This document shows positions 43,351 to 52,670 of a DNA stretch of 64,000 bases, in pieces (the first letter of the stretch is position 1; the number at the start of each line of letters is the position of its first letter). The position numbers were made by a program, and so were the translations under genes. Source of the stretch: Macrocystis pyrifera (lineage: Eukaryota; Sar; Phaeophyceae; Laminariales; Laminariaceae); the NCBI GenBank assembly GCA_031763025.1, contig JASSKH010000026.1:3671240-3735239 (forward strand), read 5' to 3'. Below the pieces are notes generated by a model. The model saw only the letters and a list, made by a program, of their open reading frames with translations. It was not told where the DNA came from and searched no databases.

Positions 43351-43795
43351 CATACCAAAACGGAATATAAAACAACCAACCAATGGTCAGCAATAAAATA
43401 ACACACACATCCAATATATTATATATTTATTATATGTGGCAAGAGCCGTGGCTACGCGAAGGTAACTCAACGAATTGTGATGAACACAAAGACTACCTCG
43501 TAGACCACACCACAGCGCAGGATGGAAGGAGGTCAGGGACGCCGCGTTGGGACCTCCGGCGGTAAGAGGAGACAGAGCGATGACATGGAGTAAGACGGTG
43601 CTCCCGCAGCACACCCCCAACCTGCTGTCTCGTATGCCATCGCGCTCACACATCCGTCCTAACCAACCCCGCGCCCCCTCGATCAACCCCTTGTACGAGA
43701 TAAAGGGCGCCCGCAGCACACCCCCGACCTGCTGTCTTGTACGCCTCCACGCTCACCCGCTCAGGCCGCCAGTTGTCTTCCAGGTTACATACGAT

Positions 43796-44790
43796 ATAAA
43801 TCAACTCGCACTTTGAAATTGATAATACATGGACGGAAAATAACACCCCCAGTAGTCCCCCCAGGCGTGACTCTCGCATTTTTTTTTTCATGCCGCACGA
43901 TAAGAATCAACTCGCATTTTGTAATTCATAATACATGAAGGAAATTAACACCCCCAGTAGCCCCCCCAGGCGGGACTCTCGCATTTTGTTTTTCATACCA
44001 CACGATAAAAATAAACCCGCATTTTGCAATTCATCATACATGAAGGAAATTAACACCCCCAGTAGTCCCCCCAGGCGTGACTCTCGCGTTTTTTTTTCCC
44101 ATGCTACACGATAAGAATCAACTCACATTTTTGAAACTCATAATACATGACGGAAATTAACACCCCCAGCAGTCCCCCCAGGCGTGACTCTCGCATTTTT
44201 TTTTTTTTTTTTTTTTTTTTCATGATACACGATAAGAATCAACTCGCACTTTGAGATTGATAATACATGAAGGAAATTAACACCCCCAGTAGTCCCCCCA
44301 GGCGTGACTCTCGCGTTTTTTTTTTCCTTTTTTTGTTTTTTGTTTTGTTTTTGTTTTTGTTTTTGTTTTTTTTTTTTTTCTTTTTCATCCATGCTACACG
44401 ATAAGAATCAACTCATATTTTTTTAAACTCATAATACATGACGGAAATTAACACCCCCAGCAGTCCCCCAGGCGTGACTCTCGCATTTTTTTTTTCATGA
44501 TACACGATAAGAATCAACTCGCACTTTGAAATTGATAATACATGAAGGAAATTAACACCCCCAGTAGTCCCCCCAGGCGTGACTCTCGCAATTTGTTTTT
44601 TCATACCACACCATACAAATCAACCCGCATTTTGAAATTCATAATACATGAAGGAAATTAACACCCCCAGTAGTCCCCCCAGGCGTGACTCTCGCGTTTT
44701 TTTTTTTTTCGTGCTACACGATAGGAATCAACTCACATTTTGACATTCACGATAAATTAACACCCCCAGGAGCACCCCCAGGCGGCCCGA
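43796..44790 (+). repeat. Leader minisatellite 2 of the plus-strand gypsy, nine units
   Basis: The phrase taacacccccag recurs at 43841, 43946, 44051, 44158, 44278, 44449, 44553, 44659 and 44758, a basic period of about 105 bases. Each unit has atacatgaagg, a C-rich block, ctctcgc and a T run of variable length (up to about 24, with TTTG variants around 44310-44380). Most of the length variation lies in the T runs. The last unit runs into the open Gag frame. Confidence 0.94.
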
Positions 44791-46799
44791 CGTTAACCAG
44801 TATCACACCCCCCTTCTCCCATATACCGTCCGCCGTATACACTCCCATAGCGCCGGCGCAATGGCCTCCCGAATACCATCAGGGGCTTCATCTGCCCCTG
44901 CAGCAGCCGCCCCAACAGGCGGTGCTAGCCCCGCTGCCGCAGGGCCAGCCACCCCTACCCCCCGGGCCGCTTCCGGGCCCTCAGGCGGGCCAGGTCTGGC
45001 CCCCCCTCCCCCCGGGGCCGCCTCCAGCCCCACCCGCCGTAGGGCCGGGAGCAAACCCCCCGGGGCCGCCTCCAGCCCAACCCGCAGTAGCCCTGGGACA
45101 ACCGCAACAGTACTTCGCATACGCTCCGCCGGGCCAGTACCAGGGGCAATACAACTACGGACCCGCTCCGGGACACCTGCGGGCGACAGCCCCGGCGGGG
45201 GTAGGTGAGTACCGCCTGTCTCGCGCTACTATCGACCCAACTAAAACAATCAAGCGGATCAGAGACAAAGTGTTTGGTCCTAAGCAGGGCGTGTACTCTG
45301 GGACAGCAGGAGGTCCCCTCTCAATCCTAAACAGCGGGGTCCTTTTCCAAGACAAGGTAGCTAGGGTGCTTAGCGCTACGGATGGGGGAATCTTAGCACT
45401 GCCGGGTGACACACTCAATCCGTGGGGCACCTCCCATGAACGACCGACCCTAGACCGCATGTCACCGATCCGCCGCGAAGTGCTGCAAGACCTTATTAGC
45501 GACTCCTTGTCCACATACGACGAACTCACCTCCCACGGAGCCGTCTCTGTGCCACAAATCGATGGTACCTTCCGCCTAATCCCAGCCCAACAAGTCACGA
45601 TGACCGAATGGCTGCGCATACTAACACGTGAAGGGCTGTTGCAGTCGGGCAGCGTCGAAACCGCAGAAGCAGCAATCGCGTCCATAACAGTACACGGTTC
45701 GGAGGCGTGGAGAGCCGCAGCTAGGCGCTTAGTGCTGACATTTCGAGCGCTCACCGCAGACCCGGAACGCCCCCACCAGTCAGAAGCAATTTATTTCTGG
45801 CGGTACGTGTCCGAGAAGAACCTCATTGGACTGTTGGAGAGAGTCGTTCGCCTGTTCCTGCCTAGCGCATTTGACCAGTCCGGCATGCAAAGTGCGTTGC
45901 ACGCTCAGGCTGTGAGGGTTCGGACAGAGGTCCGGCCCCTAAGGGTAGACTATGCGAACCCTCAAAGCGCAGACATGGTGAGCCGGGGGGGAACTACGGA
46001 GGGAATTTTCGTAGATTGGGTGGATTTCATCTCGGAGCGCCGCACGTCCTACGACACGCCGGTGAACAACCCGCGTGTCGGGGCGGGCCCTAAGTCAGCC
46101 CAGCACCTGGCCTCCGTAGGTGGGGAGTCCATGACCCAGCTCCGCCAGATGTTCAGCCAGACACGTAACCCCATGGCCGCCCTAGCAGACCGGCCCGCGA
46201 CTACTGGTAGAGTCAAGATGGACGACACACTCGCTAGCCGCCTCCTCGAAGCTGCATTCCAATGGTCGGCCGGTGCATCGTTGTCGCTTCCAGACGGGGC
46301 TAGAACCAAGGAAGAGCCCTCGGTAGCCGCCTTCAAACACCAGCCGGCCTCCACCCCAGGTGGACATGGAGTGCCGTTTGGCGCTTCGCAGACGGAAGAC
46401 CCGAGGACGCGCCAGGGCGGTAAGCGAGCCCTGCCACAGGGCAGGGAGCGCGAACAGGTAGGAGAGGACAAGTGGACTTTGGAGAGGCCAGATGTAGACG
46501 CGCCGCGACAAGAAAAGGTGGACTTTCTGCTGCGACACCAATTCTGCTTCCGCCTGGCGTTCAATGGCAACTGCCCCAAAGCCTCCTGCCCGTTCAGCCA
46601 CGACCAGAACATCGTCCCGGCAGGACACTTCAAGTCCCCTGAGGCGAAGAGACGGCGGACCGGGACAGCTAGCGTAGACTCAACTGAAACGCGACCCCGC
46701 AATAAGCTTTACGCGTTGTCTGACGAGATGGCAGGGATGTTAGCAGCGGTGATGGGAGAGGACTGCGAACCAGTAGAGAACACTGGGGTGGACGCTTGA
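44685..46799 (+). CDS. Gypsy Gag with CCCH-type zinc finger
   Basis: 704 codons open, but the frame begins inside the minisatellite without an ATG. The first in-frame ATG (DRMSPIRREVL) lies within the conserved-looking part, so the true start is unresolved (splicing, a non-ATG start, or slippage in the 13-T run at 44697-44709). Residues about 40-170 are Pro/Gly/Gln rich. Residues 200-520 are mixed helical, as in Gag capsid. The nucleocapsid part does not have a CCHC knuckle. Instead it has C621, C630, C635, H639 in FCFRLAFNGNCPKASCPFSH, the CX8CX4CX3H pattern of CCCH RNA-binding fingers. The stop is UGA, beyond which the same frame is open into protease. Confidence 0.85.
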   Translation: MTLAFFFFSCYTIGINSHFDIHDKLTPPGAPPGGPTLTSITPPFSHIPSAVYTPIAPAQWPPEYHQGLHLPLQQPPQQAVLAPLPQGQPPLPPGPLPGPQAGQVWPPLPPGPPPAPPAVGPGANPPGPPPAQPAVALGQPQQYFAYAPPGQYQGQYNYGPAPGHLRATAPAGVGEYRLSRATIDPTKTIKRIRDKVFGPKQGVYSGTAGGPLSILNSGVLFQDKVARVLSATDGGILALPGDTLNPWGTSHERPTLDRMSPIRREVLQDLISDSLSTYDELTSHGAVSVPQIDGTFRLIPAQQVTMTEWLRILTREGLLQSGSVETAEAAIASITVHGSEAWRAAARRLVLTFRALTADPERPHQSEAIYFWRYVSEKNLIGLLERVVRLFLPSAFDQSGMQSALHAQAVRVRTEVRPLRVDYANPQSADMVSRGGTTEGIFVDWVDFISERRTSYDTPVNNPRVGAGPKSAQHLASVGGESMTQLRQMFSQTRNPMAALADRPATTGRVKMDDTLASRLLEAAFQWSAGASLSLPDGARTKEEPSVAAFKHQPASTPGGHGVPFGASQTEDPRTRQGGKRALPQGREREQVGEDKWTLERPDVDAPRQEKVDFLLRHQFCFRLAFNGNCPKASCPFSHDQNIVPAGHFKSPEAKRRRTGTASVDSTETRPRNKLYALSDEMAGMLAAVMGEDCEPVENTGVDA

Positions 46800-46832
46800 A
46801 GGCACGCCCCGGGGGCCGCAGCCCTTCCGGGG
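46797..46832 (+). promoter_or_regulatory. Candidate UGA readthrough signal between Gag and protease
   Basis: UGA (46797-46799) is followed by a 7-base spacer and a GC-only stem-loop. ccccgg (46807-46812) pairs with ccgggg (46827-46832), and gggc (46813-46816) pairs with gccc (46821-46824) around a cgca loop, leaving a 2-base bulge. A stop, a short spacer and a stable structure in a single frame is the layout of retroviral stop-codon readthrough sites. Confidence 0.6.
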
Positions 46833-48107
46833 AACAATTCAGACCTCAAACTCGTCCGACTGGCACCGTGGCCCGTGTCGCCCATTCGCCGTTCACTACA
46901 GGGACTTGGGTTGTCGGAGGCCACCCGCCCAAGCGACCAGGACCTGGGGGCGCTGGAGGAACAGCTAGTCGCCGTAGGGAATAGTCAGCAACTGTGGGTC
47001 CACGGTACAGTTTGGGACCCACGTCGGGTCGTGGGGCGGATCCCAGTAAGCGTTTTAATCGATACAGGAGCAGGCGGAGGTAACTATATATCGTTGGCTT
47101 TTTGGAAGAGCGTCCAGGCGTGGGGGGGAAGCGCCGTCGGCAGGAAGCTTAGTAGCAAGGGTCAAGGGGCCCTTTTAGCAGCGAACCCCGCTAACAGCGA
47201 GGTGCCGGGAATGACCATTCTGGGGTCCACAGTGCTGCCCATCGTGTTTCCCCCCGAGGACTGCGTGCGAAACGTCCCGGTACGGGTAGTGCAAGATCTT
47301 CCGTACGGATTTATATTGGGAGCCAGCTTCTTTCGTGCCAACAGGAGCGTCATCTCCCTCATCAAAAGCAAGGGGTTCCAACCCTCGCCCGGTGCGCCAT
47401 GGGTTCCTTTCCAGTCGCGGAGCGCAGGAGGTAAGCGCGCAAAAGAGGCGTACGGCGCGGTAAGGCCTCGACACACCGCCCGGGCCCCACTGCCCGATGT
47501 TCTTTCGGATCTCCCACCGTTACCGAGCTGCGCTATAGGCCAGGCAGCGTGGGAAGATGACGGCACGTTACAGTGGGAACTCCGCCTGGTGAACCCGGCG
47601 GAAGTAGGAGGCTTCGTAGGAATAGCAGCCGAGGCATACGTACATGGTCCACAGCCTAGTGAAACACAACTGGTGATGATTCAGCCCTCTGAGAAGTACG
47701 ACACAGATAGCGGGGCAGTGATAGGCTTAGCACGAGGGGTGCAATGGTGGGAGCCTGGCACCCCACTGTATTGCAAGGTGGTCAACACGGGTCCCGCTCC
47801 AGGAATCGTCCGGAACGGGCACCCCGTCGCCAAGGTAATCGCCCTCAACGTGCGAGATGTCGACAGGTTTAGAGCGCTTTTCATACACCCTGCCCCCATC
47901 GCCCCGCCCTTGACGCAGCCCGACAAACCCTCGCCGCTAGAAGCCGATCATAACCCATCGGCGCCAAAGGGAGTCGCACTCTCGGATGCTAACATAGGCC
48001 AGCTCAGCGAAAGACAAAAACGACAGCTGTTACACACCCTCGGTCCGAAGAATGTGGCTGGCCTGTTCCCGGAGGACCCGAAGCGCGTGAGGCCTTGCAC
48101 AATATGA
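46800..48107 (+). CDS. Gypsy aspartic protease segment
   Basis: In frame with Gag after the UGA; there is no ATG near the start, so expression as a Gag extension is expected. The retropepsin active site is LIDTGAGGG (Asp at 47061-47063), and the second conserved block is FILGASFF. The remaining roughly 230 residues, including the C-terminal part rich in Val, Pro and Gly (VIGLARGVQWWEPG, VKVVNTGPAPGIV), may be a dUTPase-like fold or linker, but I cannot assign it. The frame ends at UGA 48105-48107, after PCTI, and again continues open into RT. Confidence 0.82.
   Translation, partial: RHAPGAAALPGNNSDLKLVRLAPWPVSPIRRSLQGLGLSEATRPSDQDLGALEEQLVAVGNSQQLWVHGTVWDPRRVVGRIPVSVLIDTGAGGGNYISLAFWKSVQAWGGSAVGRKLSSKGQGALLAANPANSEVPGMTILGSTVLPIVFPPEDCVRNVPVRVVQDLPYGFILGASFFRANRSVISLIKSKGFQPSPGAPWVPFQSRSAGGKRAKEAYGAVRPRHTARAPLPDVLSDLPPLPSCAIGQAAWEDDGTLQWELRLVNPAEVGGFVGIAAEAYVHGPQPSETQLVMIQPSEKYDTDSGAVIGLARGVQWWEPGTPLYCKVVNTGPAPGIVRNGHPVAKVIALNVRDVDRFRALFIHPAPIAPPLTQPDKPSPLEADHNPSAPKGVALSDANIGQLSERQKRQLLHTLGPKNVAGLFPEDPKRVRPCTI
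48105..48107 (+). promoter_or_regulatory. In-frame UGA between protease and RT
   Basis: The frame is open on both sides (CTI, UGA, ELRIPLIDEH). The position lies in the usual lead-in to gypsy RT, where a stop is not expected. It is either a nonsense mutation (for example of CGA) or a second readthrough site. I see no strong hairpin directly after it. Confidence 0.5.
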
Positions 48108-51100
48108 GAATTGCGAATACCTTTGATCGATGAACACACCCCGCCGGTCGCAGTTAAACAGCAACGCTTTTCCCCGGAGCAGGCAGACGCTATACAGAGA
48201 GAGGTAGAACTGTTAGCGAAGAGAGACATCATCCGAAAGTCGACTTCCGCTTGGGCAGCCAGGTGCGTCACCGTGCCTAAGAAAGACGGCACGCTGCGTC
48301 TGTGCCAGGACTATCGCGCACTAAACAACCTCATGAAGACAGATAGCGGGGGGCTCGGGGACATGCAATGTATCTTCCAACGATGTCAGGGTTGCTCATG
48401 GTTCACCTCCATCGACCTAGCCTCCGGATTTTTCCAGCTACCCATTGCAGAAGAAGATCGGCACAAAACCGCTTTTCGCGACGCATACGGTCAACTTTGG
48501 GAATACATGAGATGTGGGTTTGGGCTCAAAATCCTGCCGCCAGCGTTTGCAAGTATGGTAGCGGAGCTGCTTAGCGGGCTAAGGGGCAAAGGAGTGGAAA
48601 ACTACTTGGACGATATCCTTATTTACAGCCAGGACTTTGACCAACACCTCATTCTGATCGACGCAGTCCTCAACCGCCTGCAGTCCGCTGGACTGTCAGT
48701 GAATTTTGCTAAATCAAGATGGTGTTGCCCGAGTCTGGAATTTGTAGGGATGGTAGTGGACAGACAGGGGGTTAGACCGTCGGAGTCGAAAGTGGCGGCC
48801 GAAGCTGAGCTACCTCCGCCGTCAACGGTGGAGGAACTCAGAGCATTTCTAGGTATGACGGGCTACTTGCGGCAGTTCGTAGAGCGGTACAGTATCCTAG
48901 CTGCGCCGCTCACAGATATCCTTCGAGACAAAGCCTTTACGACCAAACGCGCGCGACGCCTCCGTATCCCATGGGCAGAACCACAACAGAATGCGTTCTT
49001 GGCGCTGAAGGCGCCCCTCACATCATTTCCTATTCTAATTTTCCCTGCCTGGGACAGCCCATTCACGTTACATACAGACGCCAGTGAGACAGGGGCAGGT
49101 GCAGCGCTAACGCAAGTGCATGATGGGAAGGAATGTGTGGTCGCATACGCCAGCCATCGGTGGTCTCGTACGGACGCGCGTCGTGGAGCTACCGCAAGGG
49201 AATGCATGGCGGTTTTATGGGCAGTTGTCCACTTTAGACCTTTTTTGGCGGGTAGAAGGTTCACTTTGGTCACAGACTGCTCCGCGTTGCTGTGGCTATT
49301 CCGTAGCCGGGACCTGGACCCCAAGCTCTACAGATGGGCGCTCCGGCTAACGGAATTCGACATAGTCATGAAGTGGAGGGCAGGAACGTCACACCAGCTT
49401 CCTGACGCTCTATCCCGCTTGCTACGCCCGGGGGCAACAAGCGCCTCGATCGACGACTCATTCCCGGACGACGCATCATCGAGCAAACCTACCGATTACG
49501 TAGGGCCCAGGGGACCGGTGCTCGACGGACATCTGCTGAATGACCTAGAATCACTCGAAGAGGGACTGGTAGACCCGGGTGGTAGCAGGGAACGGCATGT
49601 TGTCCGTAGCGCAAGGTCAACTAGTAAACGGTTGCCATCCGCGCTTAGTGCAATCGTTGCTAGCATTCCGCGGACCGTAGCCGTGCTCGAAGAACCACCC
49701 GACGAACCCGTCGACCTAACCTCGGACGCACAGTTTGCCACCTTGCCGTTCCATGACCGGGTTGCCGCGATACATACAGACAGCTCCGGGCTGATAGTAC
49801 GGCGATCCAGCCGCGCTCGTACTCCATCCGTGCGTCTAACTTCGTTTCCGGAAGCCCCCGCCCGCCCCCCTCGCCCTGCGAGCACCGCGCGTACGTCGTC
49901 AAACGCCCGATCACTGACAGGAGGCGAACCGGCCGTTCAGGCGGCAGAGCCCGGCTCCTTACAGGTCCCGAAAGACCCGCTACCACAGACGAAGGGCAAC
50001 CTTCTGGCGCCTGACACCGTCGAGTGCAGTCTCCCAGCGGGGGGGGAGGGGGGGGCACGCCAAAAGGAACCATTGGCGACAACGGCGATAGAGCGTGCCC
50101 TCCAGGCGCTGCAAGACGTGCCCCACCTGGTCAGGAGCCAGGCAGCGGACCCCTTCTTGAGCAAGGTCAGGCGAGCACTATGTAGTCAAGGAGAAGTCGC
50201 CGGGCAGAACGAGTTGACAGATACGGATATCAACAGGTACCTTCTAGACGACCAGAGTCTCCTGTGGCTTGAGTTCGAACAGAGGGGAGCGTTGGTAAAG
50301 CGAACAGCTGTATTGGCCTTGCCGAGTTGCCTTGTAGCGGACATGCTCGCCTTAGTGCACTGCCAACACGGTCACCCCGGAATCGAGAGAACCCTCTCGT
50401 TGCTAAGGGACCGGTTTTACTGGCCAGGCATGTGTAGGGATGCGCGAGAGTATGTTCTATCATGTGGGTGTAGACGCAGGAAGAGGTCGCGTAGTCAACA
50501 GGTGGCGATGCTTCCCGCCAGATTCCTGGAGCCATGGGAAGTGCTAGAGGTAGACCTACAGAAATTCCCCAACACGTCGGACGTAGGGAACGAGTACCTA
50601 CTGCTCGTTGTAGACAGAGCATCTAGGTTCCCCTTCGCTTACCCACTACCGTCAAAAGAAGCACACGGAGTAGCCCGTTTGCTCTTAGACCTTTGCTTGA
50701 CATTTGGAGACGGTGGGGGGGAATTCACAGCGGCAGTGGTGGGACACCTATGTCGATGGTTAAAAGTCCCAATAGAGTTCGGACCAGCAGACCATCCCAG
50801 GGGGCAGGGAGGAGTGGAAAGAGCGGGAGCATGGATGCAAGACGTGCTATCCGAACTGTGTAAGGCCTGGCCAACGAGATGGGACGAGCACGTTGCCGCC
50901 GCTTGTTGGATCAAACGCACTACGCCAGACCCGTCACTACCCTCCGCCATGACTCCCTTCCAGCTTCTGTTCGGTCGCAGCCCTCGCACAACCCTCGATA
51001 TGCTGATCCCACAGATGGATGACACAGAAGCCACAGGCGGCTTCAGCAACTTCATCGAGAACCGCAGGCATAACATGCGGGAGGTAGCGGAGGCACTGCG

Positions 51101-51947
51101 AAAGATCCACGCAGATAAGGAAGCATCCCGTCAGCGCCACAATGCCAGAATATCACGGTCCTCCCCAAGTACAAATGTAGCGGAGGGAGACCTGGTCCTG
51201 GCACGGGAGAGCGACAGCTCGCTTTTCAGACAAGGTATGGGACCGAAGTTGGTACACGAAAAATGGACAGGTCCGTGGACCGTGACCAAGGTCGTGTTTA
51301 AGGGCCTTAGCGCTGTTATAGAGATGGAGGGGAGAAAGAAACGATCCCGTACGGTCTCGGTAGCATCGCTCAAACCCTTCTACAGGCGCTCATCAGACTT
51401 GAGACACCTGATAGGGGACGAATTCGCACAAATAGCTTGGGGCGCGGACCTGGGGCTCAGAGGAGACTCGGTCGCCGCGGCCCCGATGTATACCCTAATA
51501 GACCGCAGGGAGGTGGTGAGTAAAACAGGGACAGCCCGTTGGGAATATCGGGGAAGATACCTAGACGGGGTCTCCTCGGACTGGGTCACGGAGACAGAAT
51601 CCCTAGACAGTTTTACCCCTTTGCAGCTAGACACCTTTCACGCCCTGTGGAACTTGAACCCCCCCGACGCGGAGAAAACTCAGACGACCGCTCGCCCGAA
51701 GAAGCGTACGCCCCTCAGTAGAAGCGAAGCGTTAACCCTATATCCGATAGGAACGACAGTAACCAGATCCCACGCGGCAGATGATAAGCAGACGGACCGA
51801 GTAGGACAGGTTTACGACTTTTGCTCGCCCTACTGGCGCGTCAGGTTCCCGGACAATGACTGGGAGGAACTGACGGTCTCGGAAATGAGGAAGGCGGTAA
51901 AGCGAAGAGTTGAGGCAGACAAGGTGCATTCTATACAGCAGGAATAG
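48108..51947 (+). CDS. Gypsy Pol: RT, RNase H, integrase, chromodomain-like and Tudor-like ends
   Basis: About 1279 codons open with no ATG at the start. Counting from 48111, RT motifs are VPKKDGTLRLCQDYRALN, FTSIDLASGFFQL and YLDD at 165-168; RNase H has HTDASETGAG (Asp323) and TDCSAL. A basic Ser/Pro linker of about 230 residues follows. The integrase zinc domain has HCQHGHPG and a compressed CGC in place of CXXC. The catalytic triad is Asp815, Asp867 and Glu903 with exact D35E spacing, although the loop before Asp867 is about seven residues shorter than usual. Then come a GPF segment (WTGPWTV), a chromodomain-like module (YRGRYLDG, WVTETESL) and a Tudor-like end (YWRVRFPDNDWEEL). It copies and inserts the element. 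Apart from the UGA before it, it is undamaged. Confidence 0.94.
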   Translation, partial: ELRIPLIDEHTPPVAVKQQRFSPEQADAIQREVELLAKRDIIRKSTSAWAARCVTVPKKDGTLRLCQDYRALNNLMKTDSGGLGDMQCIFQRCQGCSWFTSIDLASGFFQLPIAEEDRHKTAFRDAYGQLWEYMRCGFGLKILPPAFASMVAELLSGLRGKGVENYLDDILIYSQDFDQHLILIDAVLNRLQSAGLSVNFAKSRWCCPSLEFVGMVVDRQGVRPSESKVAAEAELPPPSTVEELRAFLGMTGYLRQFVERYSILAAPLTDILRDKAFTTKRARRLRIPWAEPQQNAFLALKAPLTSFPILIFPAWDSPFTLHTDASETGAGAALTQVHDGKECVVAYASHRWSRTDARRGATARECMAVLWAVVHFRPFLAGRRFTLVTDCSALLWLFRSRDLDPKLYRWALRLTEFDIVMKWRAGTSHQLPDALSRLLRPGATSASIDDSFPDDASSSKPTDYVGPRGPVLDGHLLNDLESLEEGLVDPGGSRERHVVRSARSTSKRLPSALSAIVASIPRTVAVLEEPPDEPVDLTSDAQFATLPFHDRVAAIHTDSSGLIVRRSSRARTPSVRLTSFPEAPARPPRPASTARTSSNARSLTGGEPAVQAAEPGSLQVPKDPLPQTKGNLLAPDTVECSLPAGGEGGARQKEPLATTAIERALQALQDVPHLVRSQAADPFLSKVRRALCSQGEVAGQNELTDTDINRYLLDDQSLLWLEFEQRGALVKRTAVLALPSCLVADMLALVHCQHGHPGIERTLSLLRDRFYWPGMCRDAREYVLSCGCRRRKRSRSQQVAMLPARFLEPWEVLEVDLQKFPNTSDVGNEYLLLVVDRASRFPFAYPLPSKEAHGVARLLLDLCLTFGDGGGEFTAAVVGHLCRWLKVPIEFGPADHPRGQGGVERAGAWMQDVLSELCKAWPTRWDEHVAAACWIKRTTPDPSLPSAMTPFQLLFGRSPRTTLDMLIPQMDDTEATGGFSNFIENRRHNMREVAEALRKIHADKEASRQRHNARISRSSPSTNVAEGDLVLARESDSSLFRQGMGPKLVHEKWTGPWTVTKVVFKGLSAVIEMEGRKKRSRTVSVASLKPFYRRSSDLRHLIGDEFAQIAWGADLGLRGDSVAAAPMYTLIDRREVVSKTGTARWEYRGRYLDGVSSDWVTETESLDSFTPLQLDTFHALWNLNPPDAEKTQTTARPKKRTPLSRSEALTLYPIGTTVTRSHAADDKQTDRVGQVYDFCSPYWRVRFPDNDWEELTVSEMRKAVKRRVEADKVHSIQQE

Positions 51948-52085
51948 ATAGTCAGTTTCGGTTAGAAAGTGGAGTATAAAAAAAACCCTGGTTGGTAACT
52001 TAACTCAGTATTTACGGACCAAGGTTTTCCCTATACGAAGCTCTAGCGTACGCACCGCCCGTCTTGCCGCGTTGTTGGCTTGCGC
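51948..52085 (+). other. 3' untranslated region of the plus-strand gypsy
   Basis: Short spacer with an imperfect inverted repeat (aaaaccctggttgg at 51980 and ggaccaaggtttt at about 52017). Confidence 0.5.
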
Positions 52086-52088
52086 CAC

Positions 52089-52102
52089 CAAGCTGGGGGG
52101 GA
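52089..52102 (+). promoter_or_regulatory. Polypurine tract of the plus-strand gypsy
   Basis: The run aagctgggggggat directly precedes the 3' LTR. It resembles the copia tract in its G run. Confidence 0.88.
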
Positions 52103-52666
52103 TGTTACAGCGGTTCGGCGCAACAGGGCATTGCTAAGGTAGCCGTCGAGAGGCCCGATAGACAATGGATTGATGCCGAACGAGGAGGGTTGCCTTCAAG
52201 AGGATTGCCAGGGAGGCTGACATGCGGAGCAAAGACAGGTTCCATGCCGAGCTGTCAGTCGACCTAACAAAAAGGGGACGATGATGAGAAATGCCCAGGG
52301 AAACACGCCTCCAGGAAGTCAAACCTCAGACAGAAAGGAGCGCGGATGGACACACAAGTTTTTCCCTGGCCAAGAGCAATCCAAATACTCTGAGACCCAC
52401 CTAACGTCCTCAACACCGGGCCTGTCAATCAACGAGAGCGAGCGAAGGAGCTAGCATGGATCAGCAGCACTACAACCAGCACGTTGGAGCCAACATGCCC
52501 GCAGGTCAGAACAGTTCCGTAGAGGTGCGATTTGTGGTGAACGCAAGCGAAGAGTGGACCCCAGGAGGTCGCTAGTGGCTATAAGACAGGTTACCACCAC
52601 GAGGGGTATCGAGCTGCCTCCTAGCCGGCAAGAGAGGACCCCTGCGCAGAGAACGCATTTGAAACA
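52103..52666 (+). repeat. 3' LTR of the plus-strand gypsy
   Basis: 564 bases, nearly identical to 41484-42046 (one substitution near the start; one substitution and one inserted base near 52485). Confidence 0.96.
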
Positions 52667-52670
52667 GAAG

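Larger units (their letters stand above)
41484..52666 (+). mobile_element. Young Ty3/gypsy LTR retrotransposon, nearly intact
   Basis: 11.2-kb plus-strand element with near-identical LTRs (563 and 564 bases; I see about three differences), TG...CA ends, a 4-base duplication gaag, a tRNA primer site and a strong polypurine tract. The coding order is Gag with CCCH zinc finger, protease, RT, RNase H, integrase, GPF segment, chromodomain-like module and Tudor-like end, so it is gypsy. All three large coding segments share one frame, separated by UGA codons at 46797 and 48105. The 2.6-kb leader consists largely of two minisatellites. It interrupts an older gypsy relic on the other strand. LTR identity suggests very recent movement. 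Confidence 0.96.

Noticed and set aside
43646..44604. Minus-strand Lys-rich proteins in the leader minisatellite
   Set aside because: They are repeat-derived frames through poly-A (poly-T on plus), with no conserved domain.
50700..50720. Dead integrase in the young gypsy because the usual segment before the second catalytic Asp is missing
   Set aside because: An Asp (867) remains with exact D35E spacing to Glu903; only the preceding loop is shortened, so inactivation is not shown.
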